NCBI RefSeq assembly: GCF_907164915.1
Contig: NC_061862.1
Span: forward strand, 136,205,520 to 136,269,519
Length of the DNA: 64,000 bases
Source of the DNA: Impatiens glandulifera
Taxonomy: Eukaryota; Streptophyta; Magnoliopsida; Ericales; Balsaminaceae
Reading direction: 5' to 3'
Positions 8,600 through 21,921 of the stretch are shown in pieces. Every line of letters begins with the position of its first letter. The first letter of the stretch is position 1. A program made the position numbers and the translations under genes. Below the pieces are notes generated by a model that was given only the letters and a program-made list of their open reading frames with translations, was not told where the DNA came from and ran no database searches.

Positions 8600-10438
8600 T
8601 TTTTAATTCTCCTAATTTTGATGTTTGGTTTTGACGTTTGACATGGTCAATGTTAGATTTTTACATAAGCTAAAAGTTCATCATTTTATTTTAATAAAAA
8701 TGTCCCTAGCGTTGAAATAAGGGTTTCATGTTTTTTTTTGTTTTTTTTTGTTTTATTATGATTGGAATTGAACCCATGATAGGTTGCCTACATATTCTCA
8801 TAAAAGGATAAATTATGCCCAACTTAGTTCCAATTACAAAAGGGTTGAAATTAAAATTGTCCTTGTTGCGGTTCCCCTAATGTTAACATAGGGGTATTTA
8901 TTTTTAGACATTATTGTGACCGAACTCATGACAAGCTGCCTACGTATTCTCATAAAAGGATAAATCAGGTCCAATGTAGTTCCACTTACCAAAGAAATTA
9001 TTTTTTGTTTTGGTTTTATTGGGGAAAAATCTCGTGAGTGGCTATCTACATACTCTCATAATATGATAAAATTAGGTCTGACGTAGTTCATTTTACAAAA
9101 AAGAAGTCAAATTATCCCTATCGTGAACTATCTTCCTCCTTTAACCTTCTATTTCTTACTTCTGATGTCGTTGACGTTTAACCCAAATCCTAATTGTCTA
9201 TTGTGTGGACTCGGCTCGACTCTTCAACATCGTCACCACATATATCAGTAACAACTATCAACTTTTGATCTTTAACAATCAAACATGATAGATCACTCCC
9301 GTCTATCAGATTTTCATGCACCTCGATTAGATTTAGTGTATTAGTTGGTAGGGGTTTCATCTTGGCTTTTGGGGCTGGGAAGATTGAATCACGCATCTTA
9401 TTGAAAACTAATAATTAGTCTTGTGCCCTTTTGTCTGGTGGTATTCACGCCACTCATTTAGAAATCTCCATGATATAGGCCTATCAGGATTCAGGGTCAG
9501 GACCTGCATTATGTTCTTTTGCTTCTCAAGAGTTTCAGATAGTGTCATGCCCAGAACGTAAGAAACGATGGTATAAATTTAGTTTAGGTTCTTCATCATT
9601 CGTTTGCTCATTCGTTTCTAGATTTGTCCTACTTCTGTGTTGTTTTCTTCATAGTGTTCATTAGATTATTAGCCTCCTTGAGTGAGTTTGTTTACCTCAT
9701 AAATAACACTTGAATATGTTAATCTATGTGGCTAACAATCCTATATTTATGTAATAAAGACTCAAAGACAATAACTCGTTACGTTAGACATTTTAATTTT
9801 CCCTTTTATTTTTAAACGAATTTGAGAATGTACTTTTGGACGCATATCTCATCTATATGCATACATGTATTTAATATATATATAGTAGACACATAATAGG
9901 TTATTCGACGTGGTTTTTTCTTGGACATGACAAGTCAACGACTTAGTAAAAATATCTTTTATTGGATTTTTGTTCTAAAGCTTGACATGACTTAAGAGAG
10001 AGTTATTCCACCGACAATAGTATTGTCCTGAAAGATCTATCAATTTAAAGGGATCTCACAATTGGACATACCCTTCACCGCCGATTCAAGAATCCATCAT
10101 TTTCAATAGTAAGGGATCTGAATGTAAGAGAGAGTTAATCCGAATTTTTTCATAGTTTATACTCATTGAATAATTTATACAAAAGTCTTTTAGGTGGGTA
10201 GAGATCATCATTCCACATTGAAAATTTTTAGCACATAAATATATATGTTTATAGGTGATACCGTACAATGCACACCGTATACTACCTGAACATAAATAAG
10301 CTCATAGAGCTCATGCACATCAAAGAAGACAAAATATGGGTCTTCATAACCGAGTAAGTGTAAAATATAATTTTCTAAAAATGAATGACCAGAATATTAT
10401 TTTCAAGTTAAGCATCAAATGTCCCTAACAGAGTCGCT
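8600..10438 (-). mobile_element. Tat/Ogre-type Ty3/gypsy internal remnant
   Basis: Three copies of a loosely conserved box occur at about 8781-8830, 8932-8981 and 9041-9090: GGTTGCCTACATATTCTCAT, then AAAAGGATAAAT, then CAACTTAGTTCC. Related boxes occur in the 3' region of the larger Tat-type element at about 44630 and 44900, in the same orientation. At 10421-10438 the minus strand reads GCGACTCTGTTAGGGAC, the primer-binding site typical of Tat/Ogre elements. No gag or pol is recognisable between. A 68-codon frame at 9190-9396 (-) shows no family I know. This is an internally deleted copy. Confidence 0.55.
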
Positions 10439-10439
10439 A

Positions 10440-10760
10440 AAAAATTTTACGCATTTATAAATGTCCGCCCGAAAAAGTGATTTTATCGAATTTTTAGAAA
10501 TAAATATAAAATATATATCTCTTCAAAAAATTTGAAATCAAATTAAATTAAATCGGTGAATTATTTAAAAATCAGTTTGTGACTAAAGAGTTGCACCTAA
10601 ATTTTCTTACAAAATTAGGAAAAAAATAAATTCTTGGCATGTAGAAAAATAATGCCTTAAAGAGTTTTTTTATGGATTCGGTGCTTAGTTACACGTGAAA
10701 AAGAGTTTTGACACTATGTCTCATATGCCCATTAGAAAATGTCTTTACTTCTAATATTTT
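10440..10760 (-). mobile_element. 3' end of a Tat/Ogre-type LTR
   Basis: Directly beyond the primer-binding site (minus orientation) lie signatures of the LTR end in Tat/Ogre elements: GAGTTGCACCTAAATTTTCT with a mirrored AAAATTAGG (about 10588-10620), and GGATTCGGTGCTTAGTTACA (about 10675-10695) followed by a CACGTGAAAAAG stretch. Recognition is from memory of this LTR pattern. The far boundary is not visible. Confidence 0.5.
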
Positions 10761-11947
10761 AGTCATTTTTAGAAAATATTTTACACTTATTTTATCGGTT
10801 TAATTGTTAATCTTATCCGATCTAAAATATCTAGCATATACCTTACTACTAAATATAAAGATAATACTTATTAAATAGAATAATGATTTTAATTATAATA
10901 ATAATAATTATTATTAACAAGTAAATAAACATGAGAAAAGAAACGAGAAAATAGAAGATATTAAAATTTATTATATTCATAAATTAATTTTATAATTATA
11001 AATAAATTAACCCATAATTTTTTTAATTTTTATATTTTGGAAACAAAAATTAAATCAAATATTTAAAAATTAATTCAAAAATTTATTTTTTATTAAAAAT
11101 ATTATGTTTATTTTTTTAAATTTTTTATAAAATAGTACAAAAGAATTTAAATGTAAAAAAAAGAAGTTAAAACAGAAACAAGAAGTGAGTGAGTTATGGA
11201 TTAGTTAACGAATTTGAACCACTACGGTATCTTGTGATATTTTTAGGTTATCATTCTTGAGCATGAAGCTCAAAAACAATAAATCCGTTTTTCCAATTTC
11301 ACAATTTAAATTTGGATATTTTCAATAGTTAATTGAATAAATTTAATTCAATAAATTATTTTTTTAAAATTAATAAAAGACCATATTTGAAAAGAAATAC
11401 ATAATCTTCATAGTTGAGCAGTTCTTCTATTTTCTTTTATCCAGCTTTGTTTTGGTTTTCCTGGATGCTTTTGTTTTTTTTTTCTCATAGTAAACTTATA
11501 TTTTTCAACTATTCAATCACTTCGTCCATTTTCTTTATAAAACAGGCAATGAGTGTTCCCTTGGTTTTCATATAAAACTCCGAATATCTAACCAGAATTT
11601 GATCAATGGTCAGGACTTATGCTAACATGATCCTCAGCTTCCTCGATTCCCTCTCACACAAGGACGAACCTAGGAATCGGAAATGGAGTGGGCTTGAAAA
11701 CAAAATTAGGGCGGACTTATATAAATAACAATAAAATTTTGGATAAAACAAGTGAAAAATGTATTTATTTTTAAATAAGGGATAATGTCACATTTGTACC
11801 GTTAAAAAAAAAAATTGGGTGCCTGAACCTATACATAAATTCATCCCTGCTCTCACAGAAAAAAGGGCAAAACAATCATTTTAAAAAAATTATAATAATA
11901 ATAATTACACTTTTGCTTGTTCATGTGAGAAAGAGAAAGATAAAAAC

Positions 11948-11975
11948 CTAATGCTCTACCAACTAAGCTATATAT
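11948..11975 (-). ncRNA. tRNA-like A-box fragment (not a complete tRNA gene)
   Basis: On the minus strand TAGCTTAGTTGGTAGAGCAT matches the D-arm/A-box of many tRNAs almost exactly. The expected B-box (GGTTCGA type) and acceptor stem are not found in the next 60 bases. It is a relic of a tRNA or a tRNA-derived SINE. Confidence 0.35.
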
Positions 11976-12423
11976 CTACAAATTACAAATTAACCGTACT
12001 CCATAAAGTGTTAAACAGGATAGGAGAACAAAGTTTTATTATTTTTACTTGCATTAATAAGAGAGGCAGTATAACCCTACTATAACACAATCTTTCTTTC
12101 TCGCCTCATTTTGTGATTTTACTTTCCCGATTTTACAAAACCAATCCCGATTTGGGAGTAGACAACCTTGGTGTTTGGTTGAGAAGTCTTCTACAAGAGT
12201 TATTCTCTTCCTTAGAGCCATTGAATGGAGGGAAGATCGTGTCCATGAACACTATTGATAAGGGATACACAACATCCCCACTAGAAAAATCATCAATCAT
12301 GATCTACCCAAAAATTATTCATTTTCTTATTTGTAGATTAATTCTCATCAATAATTGTTTTTAATTCCATTGAGTTAGTGGACCTAAATTAAGAATTTTT
12401 ATTTACTTAGAATTTAATTCAAA

Positions 12424-12610
12424 AACATCTCAAAACTAAACATAATAAAAGTCCAAATTCAAATACATAATTATATTGAAAAAGTAATTTCAAATCAGGA
12501 CCGGTTTTGTTTGGAAACCCTGAATTGGGACCCAAATATCTATACAACTTGAATAATATTTGGAAACCCTGAATTGGGAACAAATACCCATACAACTTGA
12601 ATGATATTTT
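12424..12610. repeat. Local direct repeats: 45-bp tandem pair and copy 1 of a dispersed 70-bp repeat
   Basis: The phrase TTTGGAAACCCTGAATTGGG followed by ATACAACTTGAAT(A/G)ATAT occurs twice in tandem (about 12508 and 12552). Just before it, about 12424-12492 (AAACATCTCAAAACTAAACA, then GTCCAAATTCAAATACATAA) is repeated in the same orientation at about 13722-13790 with a few substitutions. Confidence 0.7.
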
Positions 12611-13379
12611 GAAACTTGTGATTAAATAAATATGTTAACCAATTGTGATGGGCCTAGCTCAAGTCACTAACTTTTTCTCTCTCTTTCTGTATAATAAACC
12701 CTTTTCTTATTAATCTCATCTACGTCATCCGACTCCCCACTCATAAACCTTATTTTTTTTTAATTAACATCTACTCTTTCTCTAAGGCCTTGTTTGAAAA
12801 CTGTTCAAACTACTCAGTTTTGCATCCAAACAAGATGTCATTTGAAAACATTTACTTAATTTACATATAATTTTGGGAGACTCGATGTGCTGTTGATGAA
12901 TATGTCTATGATGATGAAGCATGTTAAAAGGAAGTGTTTTTGTTAGTAATTAGTTAAATTATAATATTAAAAAATATAAAAGAATATTTATTTTGGTGAT
13001 TAAAATGTCATTTTTTAATTTATGGCTTGACATTTTATTTTCTCCATTTTAACTTATTGACCCCTCTTTTTTAAGTTTTATCTTATTTTTTAAGTTTTAT
13101 AAAATTTAATATACACAATTTGATTTTTTTTTAAAAATTATTATGACTTAAATATTTTTATAAATTTATCTAACACATTTAATCAAAACTGTTTATCTAC
13201 ACAATAAATTTGTTAAAATTGTACGAATCTCAATTTTAATAATAATGACAACATTTGATAAAAGAACATAATATCAACCAGACAAACGGAATATACGGTT
13301 TATTTAATAGAGTTATGTGGCCGTAAAAACCAAATATTAGTATATGTATATATTAATTAAAATAAAATAAAAAGTTTCA

Positions 13380-13585
<206 letters not shown>

Positions 13586-15749
13586 TAAAAGTTTATTTTT
13601 AAAGGTAGTATATCTCATCCAGTTATACTTATACTAAACTTAACTAAATCATATCCAAAATAATTTTTTTTAATTTCTTAACAAACCATACTAAACTTCA
13701 ATTCCAGACCCATAAGTGTTTCCAAAAACGTCTCAAAACTAAACATAGTCAAAGTCCAAATTCAAATACATAAATATATGAAAAGAGTAATTTTAAGTGA
13801 GGTAAATTGTCTTCTTTTTTATTCTTATTTTTTTTAACCAGGAGTTTGTTCTATAGAGTAATTACTATTTTTTACTATCATCAGTATTACTTTAAATTAA
13901 GCCATTCTTAGTAAAAAAAAATCAAATATAAGAACTTTATATTTATTAGGCAAAACATTTTGCATTTAATCTACCTAAAAGCCACATTGTCTTAGCAAGT
14001 AAAGATTTTTTAAACATATAATATCTTAAACTTAGAACTACACTCAATTATACATGCAATTTTATAAATGTCTTTATAATGTTTGTTTGTTAATATCAAC
14101 ATGCATGCTTACTCAAATGAGACATTTTTAATCAAAAGTCATATTTTCAAACTATTAGACATTCCAAAATAGTGTAAAAGATAATATTTCTAAAGCATAA
14201 AATTGTATGGTTATTCTTTAATGGGTATTAAAAAAGAAAGAATATTGAGGCGGATGGTCCTGCAATTTGCTTGTTTTGTTTTTTAGTTACCTTGTTCATG
14301 TTTTTGTTTGTACTTTGATAGTGACAAATGACTTTGCTACATGTTCTAAGGAAATACCTTCAACTTTTCCCCAAAGTTTATGACTAATTAATTAATTGAT
14401 TTTAAGATCTCATTTGATTTGATGTCAGTTTTTTTTTGTTTTTTTTCTAACAAAAATGATATTATGTATCACATTTTTAAAGTATTTTAAACCATTTAGT
14501 TAAGCAATTTATCGATTAAAATATTCTTAAATACACAGTGTAGTTAAAGTGAGAAGAATCGGTTTAAATAAATCAAAAGTTATGAATCATTTAAGTTTGT
14601 GCCAACTTCCTAAATTCAAAAATAAATATTAATTTTTTTTTATAAATTTAATAATAATTCAACCAATTCAAATTGAATAATCTACTTTTTATAAATACAT
14701 GTTTCTTTTAAAACTTAAAAATCAACATCTAACCAGTTCTAGCTAAAAATTAATTAACTTGCTTTATCTTCAATGGTCTTTTAATCTCCATTCAATCTAT
14801 CACAAAATGATTGAAATGAAAATAAACTAAAGATTTTTAACTTTTTCCGGCACATAATTGAGTTAGCCATCATTAACAATTTTTATTTTTTTCTGAAAAT
14901 AATATATATAAAAGATAGTTTGATAATTGATTTAGGTTTAAATGCATTTAGTTTAATTATCTAAATAATTCAACATTTATGAATTGAATTATTCTCTCAT
15001 TAAATTATTAATTAATATACATTTCTTTTCATTCTTGAGAATAAATATTTGTTTGGTCCTTTTACCAAAATAATAATTTTTTAATAATCAAACCCATCAA
15101 CATAATAATTCAAATAACCCATTACCACAAAAAAAAAACTTCATATATTTACATTTATATGATTATACAAATCTGGAAAATTGACAAGATAAATTATTTT
15201 TATGCAAAAATACATGAAAACAATAAGAGCCTATAATATGACAAGTTGTAGAGTTAGCTTGTAAATTAGGTTATAGCTGCAGACTAGTAAATGACAATAA
15301 TTATTGAACTTCTCTTCTCTGATTATATTTAACTTATTTTTTGTCCTATTAACTTGTTAAAGTACCTAAAATCTCACTTAATTAACTTCTTTCATAAAGT
15401 TACATTATGGCAGGAGAATAGTAGCTTCTTTTCTTCAAATAGTAAGTATTGATAATTAATAACTTGGTTATCCAAAACCAGACAAAAAAAGGATGAAGAA
15501 AATATTGAAATGGAACTTTCTTTTATTTCATTTATTTAGGATACAAGAATGTTACATAAACAATTGCGAAACTTTCAATCAAATGAAAGAAAATAAAATT
15601 CCAAATCGAAATTCTCAAATTAGCCTGGTTAATTTGTATAGAAAGTATTGAAAAAACATAAATTCATCAATATAATGAGAATAAAATAAGCCAAATAAAT
15701 AATTGATCCCATCAAGAATATTGAAGAAAGAATCCAAGTAATCCTCTCC

Positions 15750-15755
15750 TTTATT
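15750..15755 (-). terminator. Polyadenylation signal AATAAA of the GARP gene
   Basis: AATAAA on the minus strand, about 57 bases after the stop codon at 15812. This spacing is reasonable for a plant 3' UTR. Confidence 0.55.
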
Positions 15756-15811
15756 CTCCCAATGAGAAACACAATTAGACAAGACGCTGCAAAAAAGACC
15801 AAAAGAAGGTC

Positions 15812-18254
15812 CTATTTGGAAGCTTCTTGTGACCTTCCTCCAATAATCATCCCATTATATGGTAGGGTGCTACATCTTATTTCCCTGATAGGACCATCTT
15901 TGTGTTGCTCAATTTCCTCAGTTTTGCTTCTATACTTTATTGAAAGGGACAAAGTACAGTCAATAGCTTCACCCTCAAATCCCTTCTTCTTTACCTTATG
16001 ATCACCATAATCATCCCTCCTTTTCTCACTTATTTTCAAAGAGAGGTCCAAATCTAGATTTTCGTCACCAACTTCCATGATTTTTCTCTTTGAACCCATA
16101 TTTCGATTATATTGTTGGTGTGTTTGTAACGAAATATTAGGACTACCTATTGTCATATAATTTGGTTGGAATATTTTTGGACCATTTCGATCATCCTCGT
16201 AAGCCCTTCTCCCTTGGTGGGATGAATGCGACATTTGGTCATGATTATTAAAACTGTTATAAGTACTCATTTGAAGGTGAGTGTAGCCATTACCTTGCCT
16301 TGGACTATATGTTATTGTATTTGGATTGGTAAAAGCTCCCCAAGCCCCTTCATATCTTCTATTAGAAGAAAAATAAAATTAATACTTAATTGGAAGTTTA
16401 TCTTACCAATGATGAGCTAACGAAATAGACAAACTTTCTATAAGAAACAATTATATACATATATAATTAGTAAGGGTTAAAAAATACACAATAAAAATGG
16501 AAGTAAACAAAAAAAAAACATTTGATTAATAATTATATGTTTTAAATAAAATTAATAACTAATTAGAGTAACTCAAATAAAAAAATTTATAATAAACCAA
16601 ATGTTGAATGTAACATTTTTTTTTTTGAACAATTGTGACTCACTTAAAAAAATTGTTTATAGTGATTGAAAATTAAATCAACAAGATTAGAGCTTTTTTT
16701 ATTAGCTAGACATGTAAGTAGCTTGTCCTTCTCCTTCTCCTTTCATTTTATTTTTGGCATTATGCATAATGTCCTTGTAATTATTATTGTAAATGGATTG
16801 CATGCAATCTCAGTGTATTTGTCGTATCAAAAGAAGAAAAGATTTTTGTGGCTGTTTGTTAAAACTTTGTTTTTACAAAATGAACATACCATACATATCT
16901 AATTATTTTCCTTTTGATCATGTATAAAAATAATTAATTATAAAAAATTATATTATTGATTAAGTACTTGTCTACTCCTTTTATTTTTTAAATAATATAT
17001 TAACCCATTTTAGTAAAAGAAAAATGAGAGGATTTATTCATTTGTAATTAACATTAAGCAAAAAGAAGAAGAATTCACATGGCTAGTCTTAATGTGCATA
17101 TATACTTAAATCTGGTTATACCCAAACTTAATTTTCAACTTGGATTCATATATGTTTTTGGGGTTAGAAATTGCAATCTTAGAAATTATATATATATTGG
17201 ACATCTATTTTAAAAAAAAAAATGAAAAGAAAGGAGAGACATTCTTAAGCTAATTTCGTACCTAAAATTGGCATTGGGTATCTGAGTCAAAGTTTGCAAC
17301 AATGGGAGTTGTCCGAAATTGGAAATCTGATCTCGACCATTCATGATAAAGCCTTCTGTGGGCAGAATGCCTGTCCAATAAAGAACATAAAGAAAAGAAA
17401 CAAGCCCATGCAATGGATTAGTCACAATTTTTTCTTATCCTATTGTCATTCTTCTTATCTAATAAACCCTAATTCTATAAACATCTTGTTGAATACAAAA
17501 CTTTCTAAAAAAATAGTACTCTTCATCACCATCTAGTAAAACAAGAAAGTTAGGGCAATATTGATGACAAATTAAGAGAAATCTTCACTTCTTTTAAGAT
17601 CATTCAATGTGAAAAATGATGAGGAAAAAGTATGATAATTAATTTACCTTGATTATTTGGATCATCCACCTTCTTGCTTCTATACATCTAATTAACGAAA
17701 CAAAATGAATCAATTTTAGCATAAAAACTTTGGTCGGCCATTAGATCAAATTAACTTGAGGATCTAACAAGGTTTACCTGAAGATGACTCTTCACATGAG
17801 CTATGCTAAGTCCCTTTACATTCATCATTTCATGAACAAGCTTAGGTGTTGCTCCTATGATGATGATGATCAAAGTATGATAATTAGGGTTTGAGAGATG
17901 AGAATGAAGAAGTGTTTTTATTTCATTTTCTAAAGATGAATCAAGATGTTTTAACTTACTATCTTGGCCGCCTAATCTCTCAACAGCACGAACAAAGCAT
18001 ATATGGAGATCGGGTGTCCATCGAAGCCTCGGATTTTTGGATCGGATGTATTTCCTAACAGATCCCGAGTTGTTGCTACTCGTGTTCTTCTTTTCAAGTT
18101 TCTCAATTGTGCTATTGCTTGAGTTTGCCTTCTTTCGAGATTTCTTGCTCTCAACTTCATCGGTTAAGCGATCTTTCTCCTCCTTTTCTTCTTCATCATA
18201 GTCATGATTCTTTGAGATTGAATATTCGTGAGTTGTGCTTTTACTATCTTGCAT
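15812..18254 (-). CDS. GARP/MYB-SHAQKYF transcription factor (KANADI/MYR-like), five exons
   Basis: A nuclear DNA-binding protein, probably a transcriptional repressor. Exons read from the splice signals (minus strand): 18254-17960, 17854-17778, 17687-17648, 17355-17262 and 16358-15812. All introns are GT-AG, phases close throughout, and the product is 350 residues. The GARP (B-motif, MYB-like) domain spans about residues 74-130: it begins NPRLRWTPDLHICFV, continues across intron 1 into RATPK, and ends GLSIAHVKSHLQMYRSKK, where introns 2 and 3 fall at positions usual for this family. An acidic/basic low-complexity N-terminus precedes it. Two LxLxL EAR-type repression motifs are visible, LDLDLSL at about 270-276 and TLSLS at about 304-308. 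The start at 18254 is chosen because upstream sequence in the same frame is CT-rich and promoter-like. Nearest relatives known to me are the Arabidopsis At1g14600/At2g40260-type proteins; the target genes are unknown. Confidence 0.88.
16359..16364 (-). other. Possible NAGNAG alternative acceptor at exon 5
   Basis: The acceptor of intron 4 reads TAGAAG, so splicing could use either AG. The two products would differ by one arginine codon. I used the upstream AG. Confidence 0.45.
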
Positions 18255-18299
18255 TCTTTTTTTATTCTTTTTGAGGATATTGTTTGAGTTAATTAGGTT

Positions 18300-18385
18300 A
18301 TCTATATATATAGTGGAATGAGAAGAGGGATATAAGATAAAGAGAGAGAGAGAGAGAGGGGAATGGAGAGGGAGAGAGAGAATTT
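18300..18385 (-). promoter_or_regulatory. Probable core promoter of the GARP gene: TATA box and CT tract
   Basis: On the minus strand a CT-rich tract (about 18385-18340) is followed by CTATATATATAGAT (about 18314-18301), some 45-60 bases before the ATG. TATA boxes and pyrimidine patches are typical of plant core promoters. If this TATA is used, the 5' UTR is very short (about 20-30 bases). The CT tract could instead be part of a longer 5' UTR. Confidence 0.45.
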
Positions 18386-18449
18386 GTTTTCGTGTACAAC
18401 GAAGGAGACTAAGAAGTTTCAGAAATGCTTCATGATAGGAATAGGGCAT

Positions 18450-20350
18450 GAAAGAATTTACAAAGGAATAAAATCGTTCCCTATGAAATATAAATGAACA
18501 AATCTATTTCCCTCTCCCTCTCTCATGACACTTTATCTACCTATGTCACATTGTGATGTGCATGCATGGTTAAAGCAAAATCATTTATTTGAAAAGTGAT
18601 TTTTTATTTTGTTTTTCTATTAACTATATAGCTAGTACGTTTAAAATATGTGGTCCTCATTAATTTACCATATGTGAAGCCTGGGGCAACAACAAAAGTC
18701 ATGAGTCCCAAGGAAATTTAGATTCATGTTGCCATTAGTTTTTTCTAAGAATCTTCATCATATCTTTTTAACTATAACTTATTTTATACTCCACTGATTA
18801 TGTGTTTAATGTTTCGATAATGTTTTTAGGGTTTGTTTTTGTTATTGTCACTAAAAAAATGTTATTAGAAAGTTTTGTAACTTATATTTCAACCTATTTT
18901 ACAACGATATTTAAAACTTGAAATTAGCCATTTCTTTTTGTGATATTTGTTGACAAAAATGTTTTCAAATATTGAAAAATATTTTACAACATTATTTGCA
19001 ACAAGTTTTTAATTTATACTATATTATATTCTATAACTTATTTTGTAATATGCTTGGTAATAATTTTTCAAACTTATTTACTAACAACTTTTATTTTTCT
19101 TGCAACTATTTACAATCATATTTTTGTTGGTAAAAATATTTAAAATATTTTGTAACATTGTTTACAATTATGTTTTTCATTTATACTATATTATATTTTG
19201 TAACTTATTTTTGTCACGTATAATTTTTTAGAAGGATAAAATAAATATTTGTCTCAATATATATATTCAAAATTTTCAAACGAAACAACTTCATCAAAAT
19301 ATTAAGAAATAAACATAAAATGATAACTATCTCGTGTTATATATTTTGATGGTTAATAAACTTTATAACATTAGTTTAACTTATTTGTTAACAACTTCTA
19401 GATTCTTGTTAATAAATTTGTAATCCTATTTTTGTTGGTAAAAATATTATCCATGTTTAAAAACAATATTGCATTATTATATGTAATAATTAAAAAATAA
19501 AAAATTTATAATATTTTCACTAAATTTATCAATTCCTTTTACAAAATTATTTACATTAATTTTGAAACTTAGAATTTAAAATTTTAACAATATGTTCTGC
19601 ATTATTTGTAAAATTTTTAGTTTTAATTCAATTTTTTTCAATAAATTTTGTTATTTATTTTGCAACATTGTTTGCAAAAATAAAAATGAATATTTTAAAT
19701 TTTCGTAATTTATTTCTGTTACGTAACATTTCTGTATAATAATGTCAATAAATATACAACATATTGTATTTTATTTTAAACTAGGAAAATTTCCTGGCAA
19801 TGCACACGGATAAGGATAAAAATAAAATAAATTAAAAAAATTATAATAATATTTATTCAATGTTTAATATTATTAAAATAAAAAAATATAACGTTCTCAT
19901 TTCACATTTTATTCACTTCGATAAAACAACTTATTTTTTCACATGTTTCATCACATATTTTTTTCGAATGAATCTCTCATTTCGTGACTTTACACTTTCA
20001 CTTTGTCAATCAAATATTTGATTCATATTTTTTAAAATTAGCATCGTGACCTCACACTTTGGTCAATTAAATATTTGATTCATATTTCTTTAACCACTTT
20101 CAAATGATATCGGTCTATTATTCATCGACAAACCATATTTCAATCACATTTGGTTAAAGATTGTACTTATTTTGTTAGGTTGCAAGTTCAAAACCTACAA
20201 ATAACATTTTTAAATTTATTTTTAACCGTTTTAAATTTATGGGCGGATCAACCCACAATCCGACCCAAGTATCAATTTACTCTCACATAAATATCCAAAT
20301 TAACCACAGCTCTCGACCCGACAATCCGGACACTTTAAAAATTAAGTATC
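18450..20350. other. AT-rich intergenic DNA with diverged T-rich repeats
   Basis: Between about 18790 and 19760 phrases such as TTTTGTAACATTGTTTACAA, TTTTTGTTGGTAAAAATATT and TTGTAACTTATTTT recur many times in diverged form, suggesting an old tandem or element-derived repeat. No gene is supported. Around 19795 the phrase TTTCCTGGCAATGCACACGG resembles a motif common in plant repeats, but I cannot assign it. Confidence 0.55.
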
Positions 20351-20452
<102 letters not shown>

Positions 20453-21213
20453 ATGAATGTCTTCCGTTAGAGAGAAATTAAAGTGTTTTATCACAATTTT
20501 ACAGTTAAAAATATATTTTTCTTATAGACGGAAACCGCTATATATTTGCCACTTGTATGATTGAAGTATAGTATACTGATGATGAAATGATTGGCTATTA
20601 CTAATATAAAGAATATAGTAGTTGTTCGTTATAGTTTATTAACTGAATTAGTTAAATAATTTTTTTAGTTTTCTTTCTTTTAGTTTTCGGTCCTATCTTT
20701 CTAATCCTGTAGAGTGTTTTGTCAGTATTTTTTTCAGGAATAATATGGGCAGCGAAAATAAGGTCACGAATCTTATGTATTCTGTCATATATATATATAG
20801 GAGAGAAAAAAAATATCTAGTAATATAAATACAATCCTAAACCCAAAACTCGCCATCCTCGCAAACTTCTTCGACTCTGACAAAATCATCTCCAAACTTA
20901 AAACCATAGCTCGTGGTATTCCGTTTTTTAAATCTAGTTATACATACCATTTATTTTATTTTATTATTTTATTTCAATATTAATGGTATTGTGCTTCCCA
21001 CTCTTGAGGCTATAATTATTGGTAAGAACCCTAGCAGTTTACAAATTGTCTAAAGAGGGAATATTTGTTGCAGACAAGTTGGAGAGACTTATTTTTTACC
21101 TAGTTGAGATTCTATAACAAGTCGAATGATTATGTGCCAAACGCATTTTTTTGAAGATTCTACCGGCATCCAGTTTTAAACACATAAAGAGTTTTAAAAG
21201 AAGTTCACAATGG

Positions 21214-21921
21214 TTAGATTTGTTTATTGTTTAGATCTGTTTATTGTCCTAAAAAAATTAAATAAACACTTATTTATTTTAGTGTTCGTCTATAAAATTA
21301 TAAACATTCCTTAATTGTAAAATGTTCAAATATAAATTAATCATCAAAACACATCTAATTTGAATTCGTCCGTTTGAACGTTGTAAATCTCCGAAAAATA
21401 CGCAATTTAAAATATAAATTGTCCTAATCCGTCAAACGTACACAAAGTTATTTTAAATTGTGTATTTTTCAGATATTTGCGGCGTCCAAACGGCCAAAGG
21501 CCGCTTGGGTGACAAAATCTTCAAATTATATGTGTTTTGATGGTTAATTTTATGATTTGTTTATATTTGAACATTTTATAATTAAAGAATGTTTTATAAT
21601 TTAACAACTCGTGAAAAGTTTAAATTTTTTAATCATTTCATATTGTGTATTTTGATGATAATGTGGGAATCCAAACCTTTCCAACTATGTATTCCCGAAA
21701 TTGAAAACTTTTAGGACAAAAACGTCTCAAAAGTTTTCATTTTTGGGAGAAAACGTCCCGAAATTCTATCAGAGGCTTAAAAACAAGCGCAAGATGAATA
21801 CATAACATTTTTGCGAGCATTTAGAGATATATTTGTTCATGAAACATGGAAGTATACAACAAGAAAGAAGAAAATAAACAAATCTAAACAATAAATAAAT
21901 CTAAACAATAAACAAATATAA
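21214..21921. mobile_element. Fold-back (long inverted repeat) element
   Basis: The left arm (about 21214-21430) and right arm (about 21450-21921) are imperfect reverse complements. Matching phrases include TTAGATTTGTTTATTGTTTA at the left tip against TTATATTTGTTTATTGTTTA at the right tip (reverse complement), AAAATGTTCAAATATAAA, CATCAAAACACAT and GAAAAATACGCAATTTAAA / GAAAAATACACAATTTAAA. The right arm is longer because of extra sequence at about 21620-21880. I found no clear target duplication and no coding frame. It resembles a MITE or Foldback-type element. Confidence 0.65.

Noticed and set aside
10086..10268. Minus-strand frame of 60 codons
   Set aside because: Lies in the untranslated leader of the Tat-type remnant; no domain.
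12113..12364. Frame of 83 codons in the intergenic region
   Set aside because: No recognisable domain, no promoter or splice structure, AT-rich surroundings. A chance frame is the simpler explanation.
20840..21010. Short exon-like stretch reading LAILANFFDSDKIISKLK with further codons
   Set aside because: It suggested a helical-repeat protein fragment, but no continuation or conserved motif could be found on either side.
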